From positions 682,001-746,000 of the forward strand of contig JABVXV010000005.1 in the NCBI GenBank assembly GCA_013365325.1: a stretch of DNA of 64,000 nucleotides, read 5' to 3'. The notes under the pieces are model-generated. The model was not told where the DNA came from. It made no database searches and saw nothing but the letters and a program-made list of their open reading frames with translations. Origin of the DNA: Dipetalonema caudispina (lineage: Eukaryota > Nematoda > Chromadorea > Rhabditida > Onchocercidae). Made by a program: the position numbers and the translations under genes. Shown here piece after piece: positions 1 through 11,070 of this stretch (its first letter is position 1; every line of letters starts with the position of its first letter).

Positions 1-395
1 GCATCTCAGGATGAACAAAGCATTCGTCCTATTTCAGCACATCATTGCAGTATCGAAGTTACCGAGATAATTGATCGAATACCAAGAATAATTATTTATT
101 TCTTCTTATTTTCGCCCTAGTCTATCTTTTGCAAAAGATTTTTGAAATAATATATTACTATAGATCTGTTTGTTCTTTATCGTAGTGAAGCGCTTTCTGA
201 TTACTTTTATCATTCATCAATCCTAATTTCTAAGCTTTAAATACAGTTTTAGTATTTCCATTTGTAATTTTGCTCCTTCGCGTCATCTATTTCTTTCGTC
301 CATTTTTCTTTTTTGTCCCGAAGTTTAATTTTGATTTTTTGCGTTTCTTTTCCCTTTTCATTGTGACATAAGAATTTCGTGTGGGATAATTTCAG
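1..395 (+). other. Intron (upstream part of Nup98-Nup96)
   Basis: Non-coding, AT- and T-rich sequence ending in a TTTCAG acceptor at 390-395, after which an FG-repeat reading frame opens. I read it as the intron before the first exon visible here. The N-terminal part of Nup98 (further FG repeats, GLEBS motif) lies left of the window. No other feature was seen in it. Confidence 0.7.
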
Positions 396-3300
396 GGTTT
401 CGGCACTCAAAGTTCGTCGCTTTTTGGTGGACCGGCTTTTAATACTACTGCAACCTCATCAAGCCCATTTACATTTGGTAACAGCGCGGTAAGAAAATAA
501 TTGATGCTGTTGTTTTAAATATTATGGTCTATATTAATATTATCAAACCTATAATGCAAGAACCTTTTAGCCTATGTTTATTTAGTAATTGATACCGGTG
601 TTTTATCTTTGCATTTCACCTGGGGTACTTTTAACTTCACTTATTGAGTTTTTAAAAAGAATCCTAGTTGTATTGCTTGCTTTTTCTTTATCCAATATAT
701 AATTGATTCATTTTGACGAACTCCTTTGTTCCTTAACTTTCAGCAACCTGCAACATCAGCTGCTTCGACGAGTCTTTTTGGTGCTAAACCGTCTACTTCT
801 GGTTTCGGTGCTTTCGGTGCATCCACGTCCACGGCTTCACCCTTTGGTATATATTGATAGTTACCTTTAAGATTCTTAAATAAATTCAGAGATTTTAGAC
901 TTCTTTTCATTTTCTAAACTATAGAAATTTCTAGAAAAAATGCAGCGTTGTTTTTCAGCCCCTCAATCAACAGGTGGGCTTTTTGGCTCCAAACCAGTTG
1001 CTGGTGGATTATTCGGCTCAAATACAGGTATTATGCTGAAGTTAGAAGTAAATTGTTGTTTATGAAAAAGAAGTAAAAGTTCAAGTTTTTCAGACCTTTA
1101 ATTTTCTACCGTTTAAGAATTGTTGTCATTTAGGAAGTCTTTTCGGACAGGCCGCTCCTTCCTCAACACCGTCATTATTCGGTTCGTCTGCATCAAAACC
1201 AGCTAATTCCTTATTTGGTTCCACTGCGGCGCAGCCTGGTGAGTATCTCTAAAGAAGATAGTAAGATTTTACTACTTGTTTGAAATCGTAGGAAAGAGAA
1301 ATCAAATCGGGAAATAAGACTTTCGATGTTTTACAGTTTTCGGTTCCACGCAGCAAGTAGCAGGTGGTAATGTATCGTCAGCGGCACCCATTGTTTTGGG
1401 TGCTGATTTTAATCAATGGCAAATTGAAAAAGCAGTAATCGAAGCACAGTTAGCTGCTAGTCCTTATGGTGATAATCCATTGTTAAAACTCCTAACGAAT
1501 GAATCGCAAGAGAAATCAAATATTCCTAATCCAGTCAGGTTAGACTGAAATGTTTATATTCCCCCTTCTATTTCATGATATTTATTAACAAGATTTGCGT
1601 ATCTTATTTTAAGAGTAGCTTACCCTTTTTCCGAACTGTTTGATATTTGCTCAAACATCATAACTATGTGTCAAACTGATTGCCAGAATTTTTTTGTCGG
1701 TGGTCTCTGGCTATTACTTCCATGCAGAACTGTTAGTGGCAAATATTTTTCCATGCTATTTTTATTAATTATTTCATGATTTTTGTAGAAATTATTTTCT
1801 GGAACACTTTTCAATAATCATTATATTTATAGCATAGAACGACAAATTCGATTTCTGGCTTCAAAGAAAGATGCAGGTGCGGTGACGACAACAACACCGA
1901 GTGGACCACTTGCACTTGGTTCAATACCTGCTGCTGCATCACGTATCAGACCTTCAGCTTCCAAATCCCGAGACAGTATTGGGGATTTCACATATCACTC
2001 CATGTTTTTGCCACCTAGCCTTAGAGGAAGTAATAGGAAGAACACATCGTTGAATCTCGACAGCACCGCTGATCGGTATGTTTTTTCATGTTATGATAAT
2101 CTAACATAATATTCTTTATAACGATCAAATGAGGATGGTGAGATATCTAAATTCTCCTAATTAATAAATCGAAATACTTCCTTGTTATTTGAATTGAATT
2201 TATTGGCAATATCCTCAAAATATCATTTTCAGATCATATGCTACTAATGCTTCGTCTTCATCGATAGACCCTTCAAGTTTTCTGGGGATGAACACTAGTC
2301 AGTCGTCGAAGTCAAAACATAACTCGAACGTTAAACGACTTGATCTCAGTGTTCTCCATAAATATATGGTACTGAATTAAACTTGAAAAAATTTTAATAA
2401 TCTTTTCATCCTGTAAATGTGTGTTACATCGATCATCATAGGTATCTCATGCTTACAAAGAACATAATTTATTCTTAAATTCAAAATGAGAGAAGTAACT
2501 AATTGGAGAATGAGGGAGTGAACTATTTATAGCAGGAGAATCGACGAAATTCTACTAACTCAACAGCTGTATCATCTTCAGCAGCACAAGGTAGTGCAAA
2601 TAATGAAACGACTGATAATGCACGAATTGGAACAGTTCCGAAGGCAGATACTGTAAATGTTTGTTTTGAATTGTTACAAATTAAAAGAAAAATAAAATCA
2701 AGATTTGTGTGGTTCTAATATCTTCAAAAAATTTAGCGATCAGTTACTGCCGAGTTGACAACGACGGAACGGAGAACAGGCGTTTCGCTCATGTTGCCAC
2801 CTTCGGAAAATTTGTCAGCTGATAAAACAATAGCTGAAAAAGAACGACTGCCTGCCACTTCTCATTCTGCTCTGCAGCGACCTGCTGAAGTGTCTTCGTC
2901 ATTGGTTTATTTTAATTATATTACTGTCATTTATTTATTGGTTATTAAATAATCAAGATTGTTGCCTCTTAATAGTGCACATTCTCCGGTAACCTCAAAT
3001 ACTTCTGTTAATGATCTTTTTGAAATAATGTAGCTATGAAGTCAGTTAGTTTATTGCAGCCAGTTTGACCATGTCGTTCATTGATATTAGTTGTTATATG
3101 TAGACTAAAAGCACGTCAGTACTTGTTGGGTAACTGTACTTTTTGGTTTTTTTTTTTTTTTTGGTTTTTTTCAGAGGCAAAATGTTATTTTATAAGATAT
3201 CCCATGCATTTATATCTGAAAATTTCCTAAACTAGATAATAACACAGAACCAATCACACTTCACTGAGATCAAATATTTGGTAAATGTCTAAATCGATGA

Positions 3301-6300
3301 ATTGCTGCAGAAAGAGACTAACCATTTTTATGAAGTGACAATTCAGGTGTATTCCGAGAAGGAGAGCATCAATAATTCACTGGATATGACCAACAGCAGT
3401 ATCACCAATGCCTCTTCTGAAAATGTTGCTATGCATATTGTTCATCCAGCAGGCATAATTTTAACAAGGTATGGGTTTCTGCAGTTCTGGTTCAGTTATG
3501 TTCAGTTTTTAGAGTCTACAATACCTTGAATTCTTTAATTTAGTGAAATTTCGAATATCACTAGATTGACAGCATTTCTGAAATAAAAGTACAGCATGTA
3601 AAATCTCTGTTACTGATGTCCTGCTTGTTTCCATAAAGAAGTTATCGCTCCTTATTAATGGCTGAAAGTCTTATTTATTACAGACGAGATTATGAATGCG
3701 AACCGTCACTGGAAGAGCTTGCAGAAATGGCGCTGAAGAATAATTCTGTCTGTCATATTGAAAGTGGCTTTACGATACGTCGCCTCGCTTTCGGAAGTGT
3801 TTTCTGGCCTGGACCATTCGACTTGCATAATGTTAATTTGGATAAGGTTTAGATTTTTTATTATTTTTACAATGAATTGAGTAATCTAGAATCATTTTCC
3901 GAAAATATTTGGTGTTAGTTGGGGAAATATGGTTCTTTTTTCTCTGTTAACCTCTGCTCTGTTTTAGGTTGTACATTTTCGTCAGCATGAAGTGATTGTA
4001 TATCCTGATGATAATTCGAAACCACCAGTTGGACAGGAATTAAATCGGTTTGCAGAAGTTAGTTTGGACAGAGTTTGGCCTCGCGATAAGAAAACCAAGG
4101 AATATATCACGGTTTGTTTTGAGCATTGTCGTTTGATGTTGTGTACATAAAAAGAAGAATGTCAAAGTTTGTTTCCTAGAACTCAACTTTCAACAACCAT
4201 CATGAATAATAAAATTTGTTTTTGAGGATCCTTTCCGGTTAGAAGAAATGGGCTATCGGGCGAAACTAGAACGTGCTTCGTTAAAAATGGGAGCAAAATT
4301 CAAGGATTATCGTCCTGAAACAGGCACTTGGGTTTTCACTGTGCCACACTTTACCAAATACGGATTGACGGTTAATTTTATTTTTGTAATAGTAGCAAAT
4401 GTTTCTTGCATGATTATATAGTGTTTTCTCTTACACTTATAATTTTCATTTTTCATTTTTTTGATTTCACTGCAGTGCCTTCAGTTGAACTTGCTTATAA
4501 GAAAAGTTAGAATAATGCTGTCAACCATGATTTTTTGCAAATTACCAACTTTATCTCCAATTTAAATCTTCAAAATATTGCGAATTTTTGAGGATGATGA
4601 TGACGACGATATGCTTGACGAGGTACAGTTAAAAACTGCCGTCAAAGCCAGCAGAATCCAAAATGCTGTGCAACGCGCCAAATTACCGAAGTTGAAAATC
4701 ACTCATGAAGATTATATTATGAACTCAGCGGTATCAGATGGTTCTGCAACTGACGGCTTTCAAGTAAGTTAATTTCAAAAACCGCTAGAAGAGAGGCAAG
4801 CCTTATTCGATTTATAATGATTTACCTTTTTTGGAGTCTCTCTTGTAATAGTCTACTCTTTTCTTTGATTGGCAAGCAAGAGAATTTTATGGTAAAATCT
4901 CGCTTAGCAAAACGTGAAAGGTGCAGCAGTCCAAAATGTGTCATTTTTCAAACGGTGATCCTTACCACTTTTAATATGTGTTGAAAAAGCTGAAAGTACT
5001 TCAAGTACTTATTTTTAAATTTGATTCATTCTTAATCATTTCTTCATATTACAACTTATATGGTGATAAGCTGAATATTCATATTTCAGGACCACCAACA
5101 AGAGTTGAAACAAATTGATTCAGTGCTTTTTGCACGTGGATTGGGAGGAATCAACGGTACAGCGCTTTTTTTTTTTCATGTTTTATTCATAGTAATGATT
5201 TACCTCTCTGCTGACTCTTTTCAGTTCATAAATTTAAGGTCATGGAAAATCATTTCTTGAGCAGAATGCTTTCTTTGATACACATGCTGTTCATGACTCT
5301 TTTTGGACAAACACGATGCCAGAAACGGAACATAAAATGGAATTTTGTGATAATAAAACAATTCTAGGTTTGTTTTATATTTACCTAATTTCATTTCAAT
5401 CTGATCCATTTACAGTGGTAACAATAAACCTGTTAGAAATTCATAAAAATAAAGTTCGAAATGCAGTAAGATCTTTAAATCATATAGTTTCGACTTACGG
5501 TTTAACATCTCTTTTTTTTTATTGTGGAAATAATTTTATATTTGAAAAAATATGATTTTGTAGATGATTTGGTGAGTGATTCTATGATGATTGATGCAGA
5601 AGGACAAGAAGATAGCATGGACCAGTTGCAAATGTATCTTATTGATCCTGTGAATGAAATAAAAAGTTACCTTAAAGAAGGTAAACAAATAATCATGGAA
5701 ATAGCCGAAAGAACCAGTACATTTATAGACGGCTCATTAATGAACGGGAGATGTGGACGTGTGAGTTGGAATCATGGTTAGTTAATTTATTTCGGAACTC
5801 GGAATTAGTCGAGTCATATAGTCAAAGAGTTGAAATGATTGTTAATGATAAATCCAAGACTAGAGCTAGATAGATATATTTTCTTTTAAAAAAAGGTAGA
5901 GCTCCATTAAGGTTCATCACTACTTCCGACTCGTTTTTGTTGACCCTTGGTCTTCAGAAGAAGGTGATGGCAATCAGTTGTTTAATTTTCATCGCTGATA
6001 GCGCTGTCCAAAGTTTAACGACTTTTAATTGGCCCATTCACTATACCTTTCCTTCAACTTGTTCAAGGCCGTAAGACTTACTCACAAACTAGCATCTGTC
6101 TTTTGCCATTTTGTTAATACATCAATGGATCCATTCAGATGCGTATTTGTTTATTTCCTTAAAGTGTTTTCGACGTGACGCAATATCAGAGAAAATTTGG
6201 AGATCGGATTTTTAAAGATGAGATTGTATCTTTGCAGGGCGAGTACACTGGGTGAGCGATCTTCCGAATTCATTATCAGTCCGATGTCTTAAGCTGCAAT

Positions 6301-9300
6301 GTATCGATCAAGTGCCTGCTGTAAATTTCCTTAATTCTTTGAATCTTTTATTGTTTTAATTTAATCCCGAAATATGAAGACACTTATCCTAATTTTCTTG
6401 CTGTGCAAATTTATTTTTGTTCATATGAGTTCAGCTGCTGTTTTGGATCATTGTAGGAATATATTATTGATCTGTTCCGAAAAATCGATTCTATGAGTAA
6501 AGTTGTGATTAATGAGGATACCGAGAATTTGATTTTCCGGAGTGTTTCGCAAAGAAAGCCAGATGGAGTAAGCTCAGTTTTTGAACTTCAAATTGGTAAT
6601 ATCGTATAGTCTGTTCGAATTTCTTTTCAATAAAATCTTCCAATTTTTCTATTTGCTTTGATGTTTGAATAAATTTCTGATAAGTCCTCAAAAATAGTTT
6701 ACTGAGTCTTGGTCCGACCGAATATAGGTATCATGCTATGACTAGATTTGCTTGCAGGAGTTTTCTGATTTAATAAGCTGTTCTTTGGCGGCATCGAGAT
6801 TCAATGGCATGACACATGATTCGAATGTTTTGGAATTATGTGATGCTCTTTTTGGCTCTCAAATCACAGGTATCTCTGTCTTATTATTATGCTTTTATCT
6901 AATATTAAATTGATGTTTTTTCTTTTTAATTTTCCATTTTCACTCACCGAATACAGCTAATTTATGAAATCTAAACAAAATCAATGTTCTTAAATTATCT
7001 GAACATCACTTACACTATTTCCAGCTAGCACCAATTATACCAGGATGTTAAATCGTCGTGAAGAAGTTGCTAAATGGCTACAAAAATATTTGACAACTAC
7101 TGAATGTCATGGAAAGCCGCCAGCATCGAGTCCTGCAAAAATCCTCCACTTAGTGTTGGTCGGTAATTTGGAAGCTGCAATAGAGGAAGCTGTCGAGAGC
7201 AATTATCCTCATCTTGCTTGTGGACTGTCAATATTCAAACATACCGACAGAGCAGCTTACAAAAATCAGGTTCATATTCGGTTATGGTTTTAATAGACTA
7301 ATTTTTTAGAAATTGTCCTTTTTTAGTGCACCACTTTTTTTTGATATCATCGCGATTGAATTCGGAAGAAGGCATGATTTACTGAAAATGAGACGCTTTT
7401 TTTTATATTTAATAGTAACTCAATAACTAACAGTCAGCATTATTTGTAGTTGTCTAAACTCTCAACTCCTAGTATTATTCTTTATTTCAGATTGAACATT
7501 GGAAGGAAACAAAGGAGTGTAAATTTATTGACGAGAATCTGCTGAAAATTTATCTTTTGATGGCAGGAGAAATGCAAGCTGAAGTAAACGGCAAAATAAT
7601 CTTTGTGAATGATGGTTTGGATGGATTACAAGTAAGTTAGGAGATCATTTTTTAAATTCTCAGTCATTTTGTTATCCATATCTCCCATTTTTTTAACCAG
7701 GGCTTATTATTTGGGGCTATCACTAGATTGAAGATTTCAAAGATAAAATAGCAAGAAATTTCAATGTCAAAAGTGTGGTTAATTTGGTCCTTGAATAACG
7801 GACTTCTTTTTCTATTATTTACTTTTTTTAATGCCGAAAATATCATTTTTTTTTATTGTAGGCGTTGTGCGCATTTGTTTCATATTTCGACCCATTCGAT
7901 GCTTCATTGAAATACGTTCTGCACGCTTTCGAAAACGATTTGAAGGCGCGGAAGGCAGAACATACGTTGAAATGCAATATTTTTTATAAACTTATTCAGT
8001 TGGCTTGTGATCCCAGCCAGTCTATGGAAGCTGTTCTAGAACCTGGCTGCACTGCTCTACATCCCATGGATTATCATTTGTGGTTCGTGTTGATTATTTA
8101 TTTTGAATTTCAAAAATAAATTTAATGTTCTTTGTTCTGCATTTTTGTTTTGGAAGTAACAAACCACTTAAAGTGGTTTTGCTTTTTCTTTTTTTTGATT
8201 TCGAGAAGTATTTCTCTCATTTCTTCCATAAAAGAACGAAAAAAAATATTTGCAGCTGGCATTTGTGGTTTATTTTACGAATTTTGAGATTTGAGCATCC
8301 CTCAGAATCTGCTGAACATCTGCTCCATATTCGATATGCGGAACAACTTTGTCAAATGGAGTTGTACTATCTCGCTGCAATTGTACTGATGCATATTTCT
8401 GATTTCCAAAGGTATATTTTATCTGTAGAATCCATCCTCGATGTTAAACACCTGTTGATAGATCCACCAGTGATAACAGGTGGTAAGTTAAAAAAAAAAA
8501 CGTATTCACCGTTCTCTGTCTTTTTCTCTTTAATTATAATCATTATATAAAATAGTTTGAAATTATTAGTCGAAATAATGCTTTGATCGACCTTGGTGAT
8601 CGAATCGCTGACAAAGCTGATGAGGAAACTTACGCAAAGCTGTCAACAATAGCGCGTTTACCGGATTGTATTATTGCTCGATCAAGGTAAGTTTTTTAAT
8701 TTTTTAATTACTTCTTTGCCGTGAGACGGTACATAGAGTATTTGAAAGGATGGCATATCGGTTCTTGACTTCCAAAATCTAGTTATTTCCTTGGGTTGCT
8801 GTTTCAGATATATGCGGGCGAAACTGGAAGGTGATGAAGCTAAAATGTGTTTATATGCTTTGCAAAGTGGCATGCTTGATGAAGCACATTCTATTTTCTT
8901 TGAAAAAGTTGCGCCTAACATGATTATATCAGGTACCTTTATTTTTCATATGCAAAACATAAAGGATTTCTTCATTATTCAACATTTGGGCTGTAATAGC
9001 TCTGAAAATGAGAAGAAAAAAACAGCTTAAAATATGAGAAGCATAAAATTGCTCTTTAGAAAATCAGACATAACAGATTACACAAGAATGTGAAAAAATT
9101 TATCAGATTAATAAGTTAAATCTACATGCCATTCACTGATTATTTTGTAGATGATTATGAATGTCTTGGTCAGCTTGGTGGTTTATTTGAAGAGGTTAGT
9201 GATCGAATACCAGCATGGGGTCCAGGAGGACAAATTTTCACCGATTTTTATCATATTAAAAAGAGGCTGGAGGAAATTGGAGATGATGAAGAGGTATGTT

Positions 9301-9776
9301 TTAATCGATGGTGAAAATTTGATTTCTGTTTCGAATGATATTTAATTGAAGTTATATTGATCAGCGATTTTTGATAGTTTTTTCATTTCCATTGATTACA
9401 TTATCGCAGGTGAAAGAAATCATCGAATGGGCGCACTCGCTTGAATTACGGTTGGTCGCAATGCCCGTAACCGATCCCGTGCAAAGGTTGGTGTAGATTT
9501 TATCAGACTTTAAAATTGGTAAGCTTTCAGATCTTTTTCTAAAATCCTATATCGCAGTGCTGAAATAAAACTTGTTCCAGACTTGCTGCAACAGTAATGT
9601 CCAAATACGTTTTCAAATTAATCTACGGTTACGAAGGTACTGAAACCGAAAATCTACCATTAAGTTATGAAGATAAATTGGAAATTGCCAGTGATTTGGA
9701 AATTCTTCCGAGTTTTTCCGTGGATTCAACTACTTCCCCAACATCAGTTGTGAGTTGCAGCAATAGTGGTCAATGA
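396..9776 (+). CDS. npp-10: Nuclear pore protein Nup98-Nup96 precursor (5' end outside window)
   Basis: Polyprotein that cleaves itself into Nup98, an FG nucleoporin of the permeability barrier, and Nup96, a Y-complex scaffold subunit. Twenty-nine exons: 396-488, 744-846, 959-1027, 1134-1238, 1337-1538, 1833-2075, 2233-2368, 2533-2652, 2737-2904, 3311-3468, 3684-3846, 3968-4111, 4227-4370, 4593-4763, 5090-5156, 5239-5367, 5564-5776, 6238-6320, 6457-6567, 6758-6869, 7025-7269, 7491-7631, 7862-8082, 8256-8411, 8570-8686, 8808-8932, 9151-9293, 9410-9486, 9581-9776. All phases agree; 1384 residues are visible. Exons 1-5 carry SLFG/GLFG/GFG repeats. Exons 11-13 encode the autoproteolytic domain ([35 protein letters not shown]), with the HF/T cleavage site after base 4352. 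Nup96 follows (about 774 aa): an acidic start, a GRCGRVSW segment like the family's GRSFRVGW, then an alpha-solenoid with DYHL-C-WHLW matching human DYRLSWHLW. The exon 8 start could be 2536 instead of 2533. Confidence 0.95.
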
Positions 9777-9866
9777 TGTTCATCTTCATAGTTTTTTTCA
9801 TTACATCCAAATCTTTCCTTATAATAACTGTTATGAGTGCTTTGGGCCTTAGTAAAAGTGCAAGAT

Positions 9867-9930
9867 ATGATGGGTTGGACCCATTTCCTCTTACTTTCAT
9901 GATGGGTTGGACGCATTTCCTCTTACTTTC
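9867..9930 (+). repeat. 32-bp tandem duplication
   Basis: Two adjacent 32-bp copies (9867-9898 and 9899-9930), each beginning ATGATGGGTTGGAC and ending TCTTACTTTC. They differ at a single base (C versus G). They lie about 90 bp after the Nup98-Nup96 stop codon, probably in its 3' UTR. The near identity suggests a recent duplication. Confidence 0.9.
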
Positions 9931-10529
9931 AAGTTATTTTCCAAACTCGGAATTCAAATTCTTCAACTCCAAACTTTAATTTTCAACTCTCAAAACTCAT
10001 ATTCCGTTTCACTATGAGTTTTTTTTCATTACATTTATGTGAAGTACTTTTCCTGATGATTTTTTTGAGCAAATGTATCGATATAATTTTGGTGTTATCA
10101 CTGCTAGCTGAATTTCTACATATCAGAGTCATTGGTGCTGTAACTTGATCTTGCTGATTAGGAAAGAAAATAAGATGTACGCTGTTGAGTCACATACACA
10201 TGGGGTGAAGACAGGAACATTTCATAGTGAATATTTGTTTTCCATTATTCCGCTTGTTTTCCTTGCAAAGGTATTGAAATATTCTATGCTGCGATTTGCA
10301 ACGTTGTTCCTTGTTTTATTCTTCGTTAAATTTTCTTTTTTGTAATGACAAGTTGAAATATTGTAGTTCATATGTCCCGTTATGTTTCAAGCATTGTACT
10401 TTGGAAAATTCGTCTGATTTATTGTTGTTTATTTGTTTCTTTAATTGCTCGTTTATTGGTTCGGATGAATGAAGTCAGTCAGTTTTGCAACAACACACAA
10501 ATGCAAGGGCAGGAAGAGAGAGAGAGACA

Positions 10530-10574
10530 TAAATACTTTTGAGAGTAAGGTTTTTTTACTCTCAAGAGTATTTA
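10530..10574. repeat. 19-bp inverted repeat, 7-nt loop
   Basis: Left arm 10530-10548 (starts TAAATACTTT) and right arm 10556-10574 pair along all 19 positions, with one G-U wobble in RNA, around a 7-base T-rich loop. It sits between two same-strand genes, downstream of a GA dinucleotide run. Function unknown: it could be an RNA hairpin in a 3' UTR or outron, or the remnant of a small inverted-repeat element. Confidence 0.85.
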
Positions 10575-11048
10575 CTAGTGACTCACGCAAAACCGTGGAA
10601 TACTGATAATACTCGAATGGAGGATATTATTGATAGTAGAATTGCATACTCTCGTCTGAAAGCATTGTTTGAGTATTATCCTCATGAATTATGCATTCGA
10701 TAAACTATCACCAGCCGTTATCAAATGAACTGTCACAGATAATCGATGGTTACACACTTCCGGGGAATCATAATTAGACCGAACTATCCTCTTACGTAAC
10801 ACAAACCAAATCATCTTCCCATATCAAAACTTGGTCTCGTGTCGTTGTTGCAACAGTTGTTCGAAAACTTTTGACGGGATTTGGGGTATGTTCAGTTGTC
10901 ATGGGTTGTTTTTGTTTGGAAATCGAAAGCTTAAGTGATTTGGCGGGAAATTTACATATGGAAATTTCGGGATTTCACAGATATTTGAAGTTTCCCGCCT
11001 TTAAACTCTATCAGTTTATGCTTCAAGTGAACGCCATTTTAATTATTG

Positions 11049-11058
11049 TTCATTGTAG
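11049..11058 (+). promoter_or_regulatory. Possible trans-splice acceptor of CDC16
   Basis: A T-rich stretch ending TTGTAG lies 12 bp upstream of the chosen CDC16 start codon, and its TAG is also an in-frame stop. This fits a spliced-leader addition site. An alternative is a cis acceptor from a non-coding 5' exon. RNA reads beginning with the leader sequence would settle it. Confidence 0.45.
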
Positions 11059-11070
11059 CACTTGGATGAA

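Larger units (their letters stand above)
9777..11070. other. Intergenic spacer Nup98-Nup96 to CDC16
   Basis: Holds the 3' UTR of the nucleoporin gene, a 32-bp tandem duplication (9867-9930), a short GA run (10516-10527), a strong hairpin (10530-10574) and several scattered GAGTATT/ACTCTC motifs, then the likely promoter of CDC16. The same-strand neighbours are 1.3 kb apart. No coding region is supported. Confidence 0.7.

Noticed and set aside
5416..5465. Possible extra Nup98-Nup96 exon (acceptor TTTACAG, donor GTAAGA)
   Set aside because: Its phase does not fit the next exon at 5564, whereas joining 5367 directly to 5564 keeps frame and a sensible protein.
8412..8482. In-frame extension of Nup96 exon 24
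   Set aside because: The frame stays open, but the donors at its end have the wrong phase for the next exon. Splicing at 8411 to 8570 restores phase and similarity to human Nup96.
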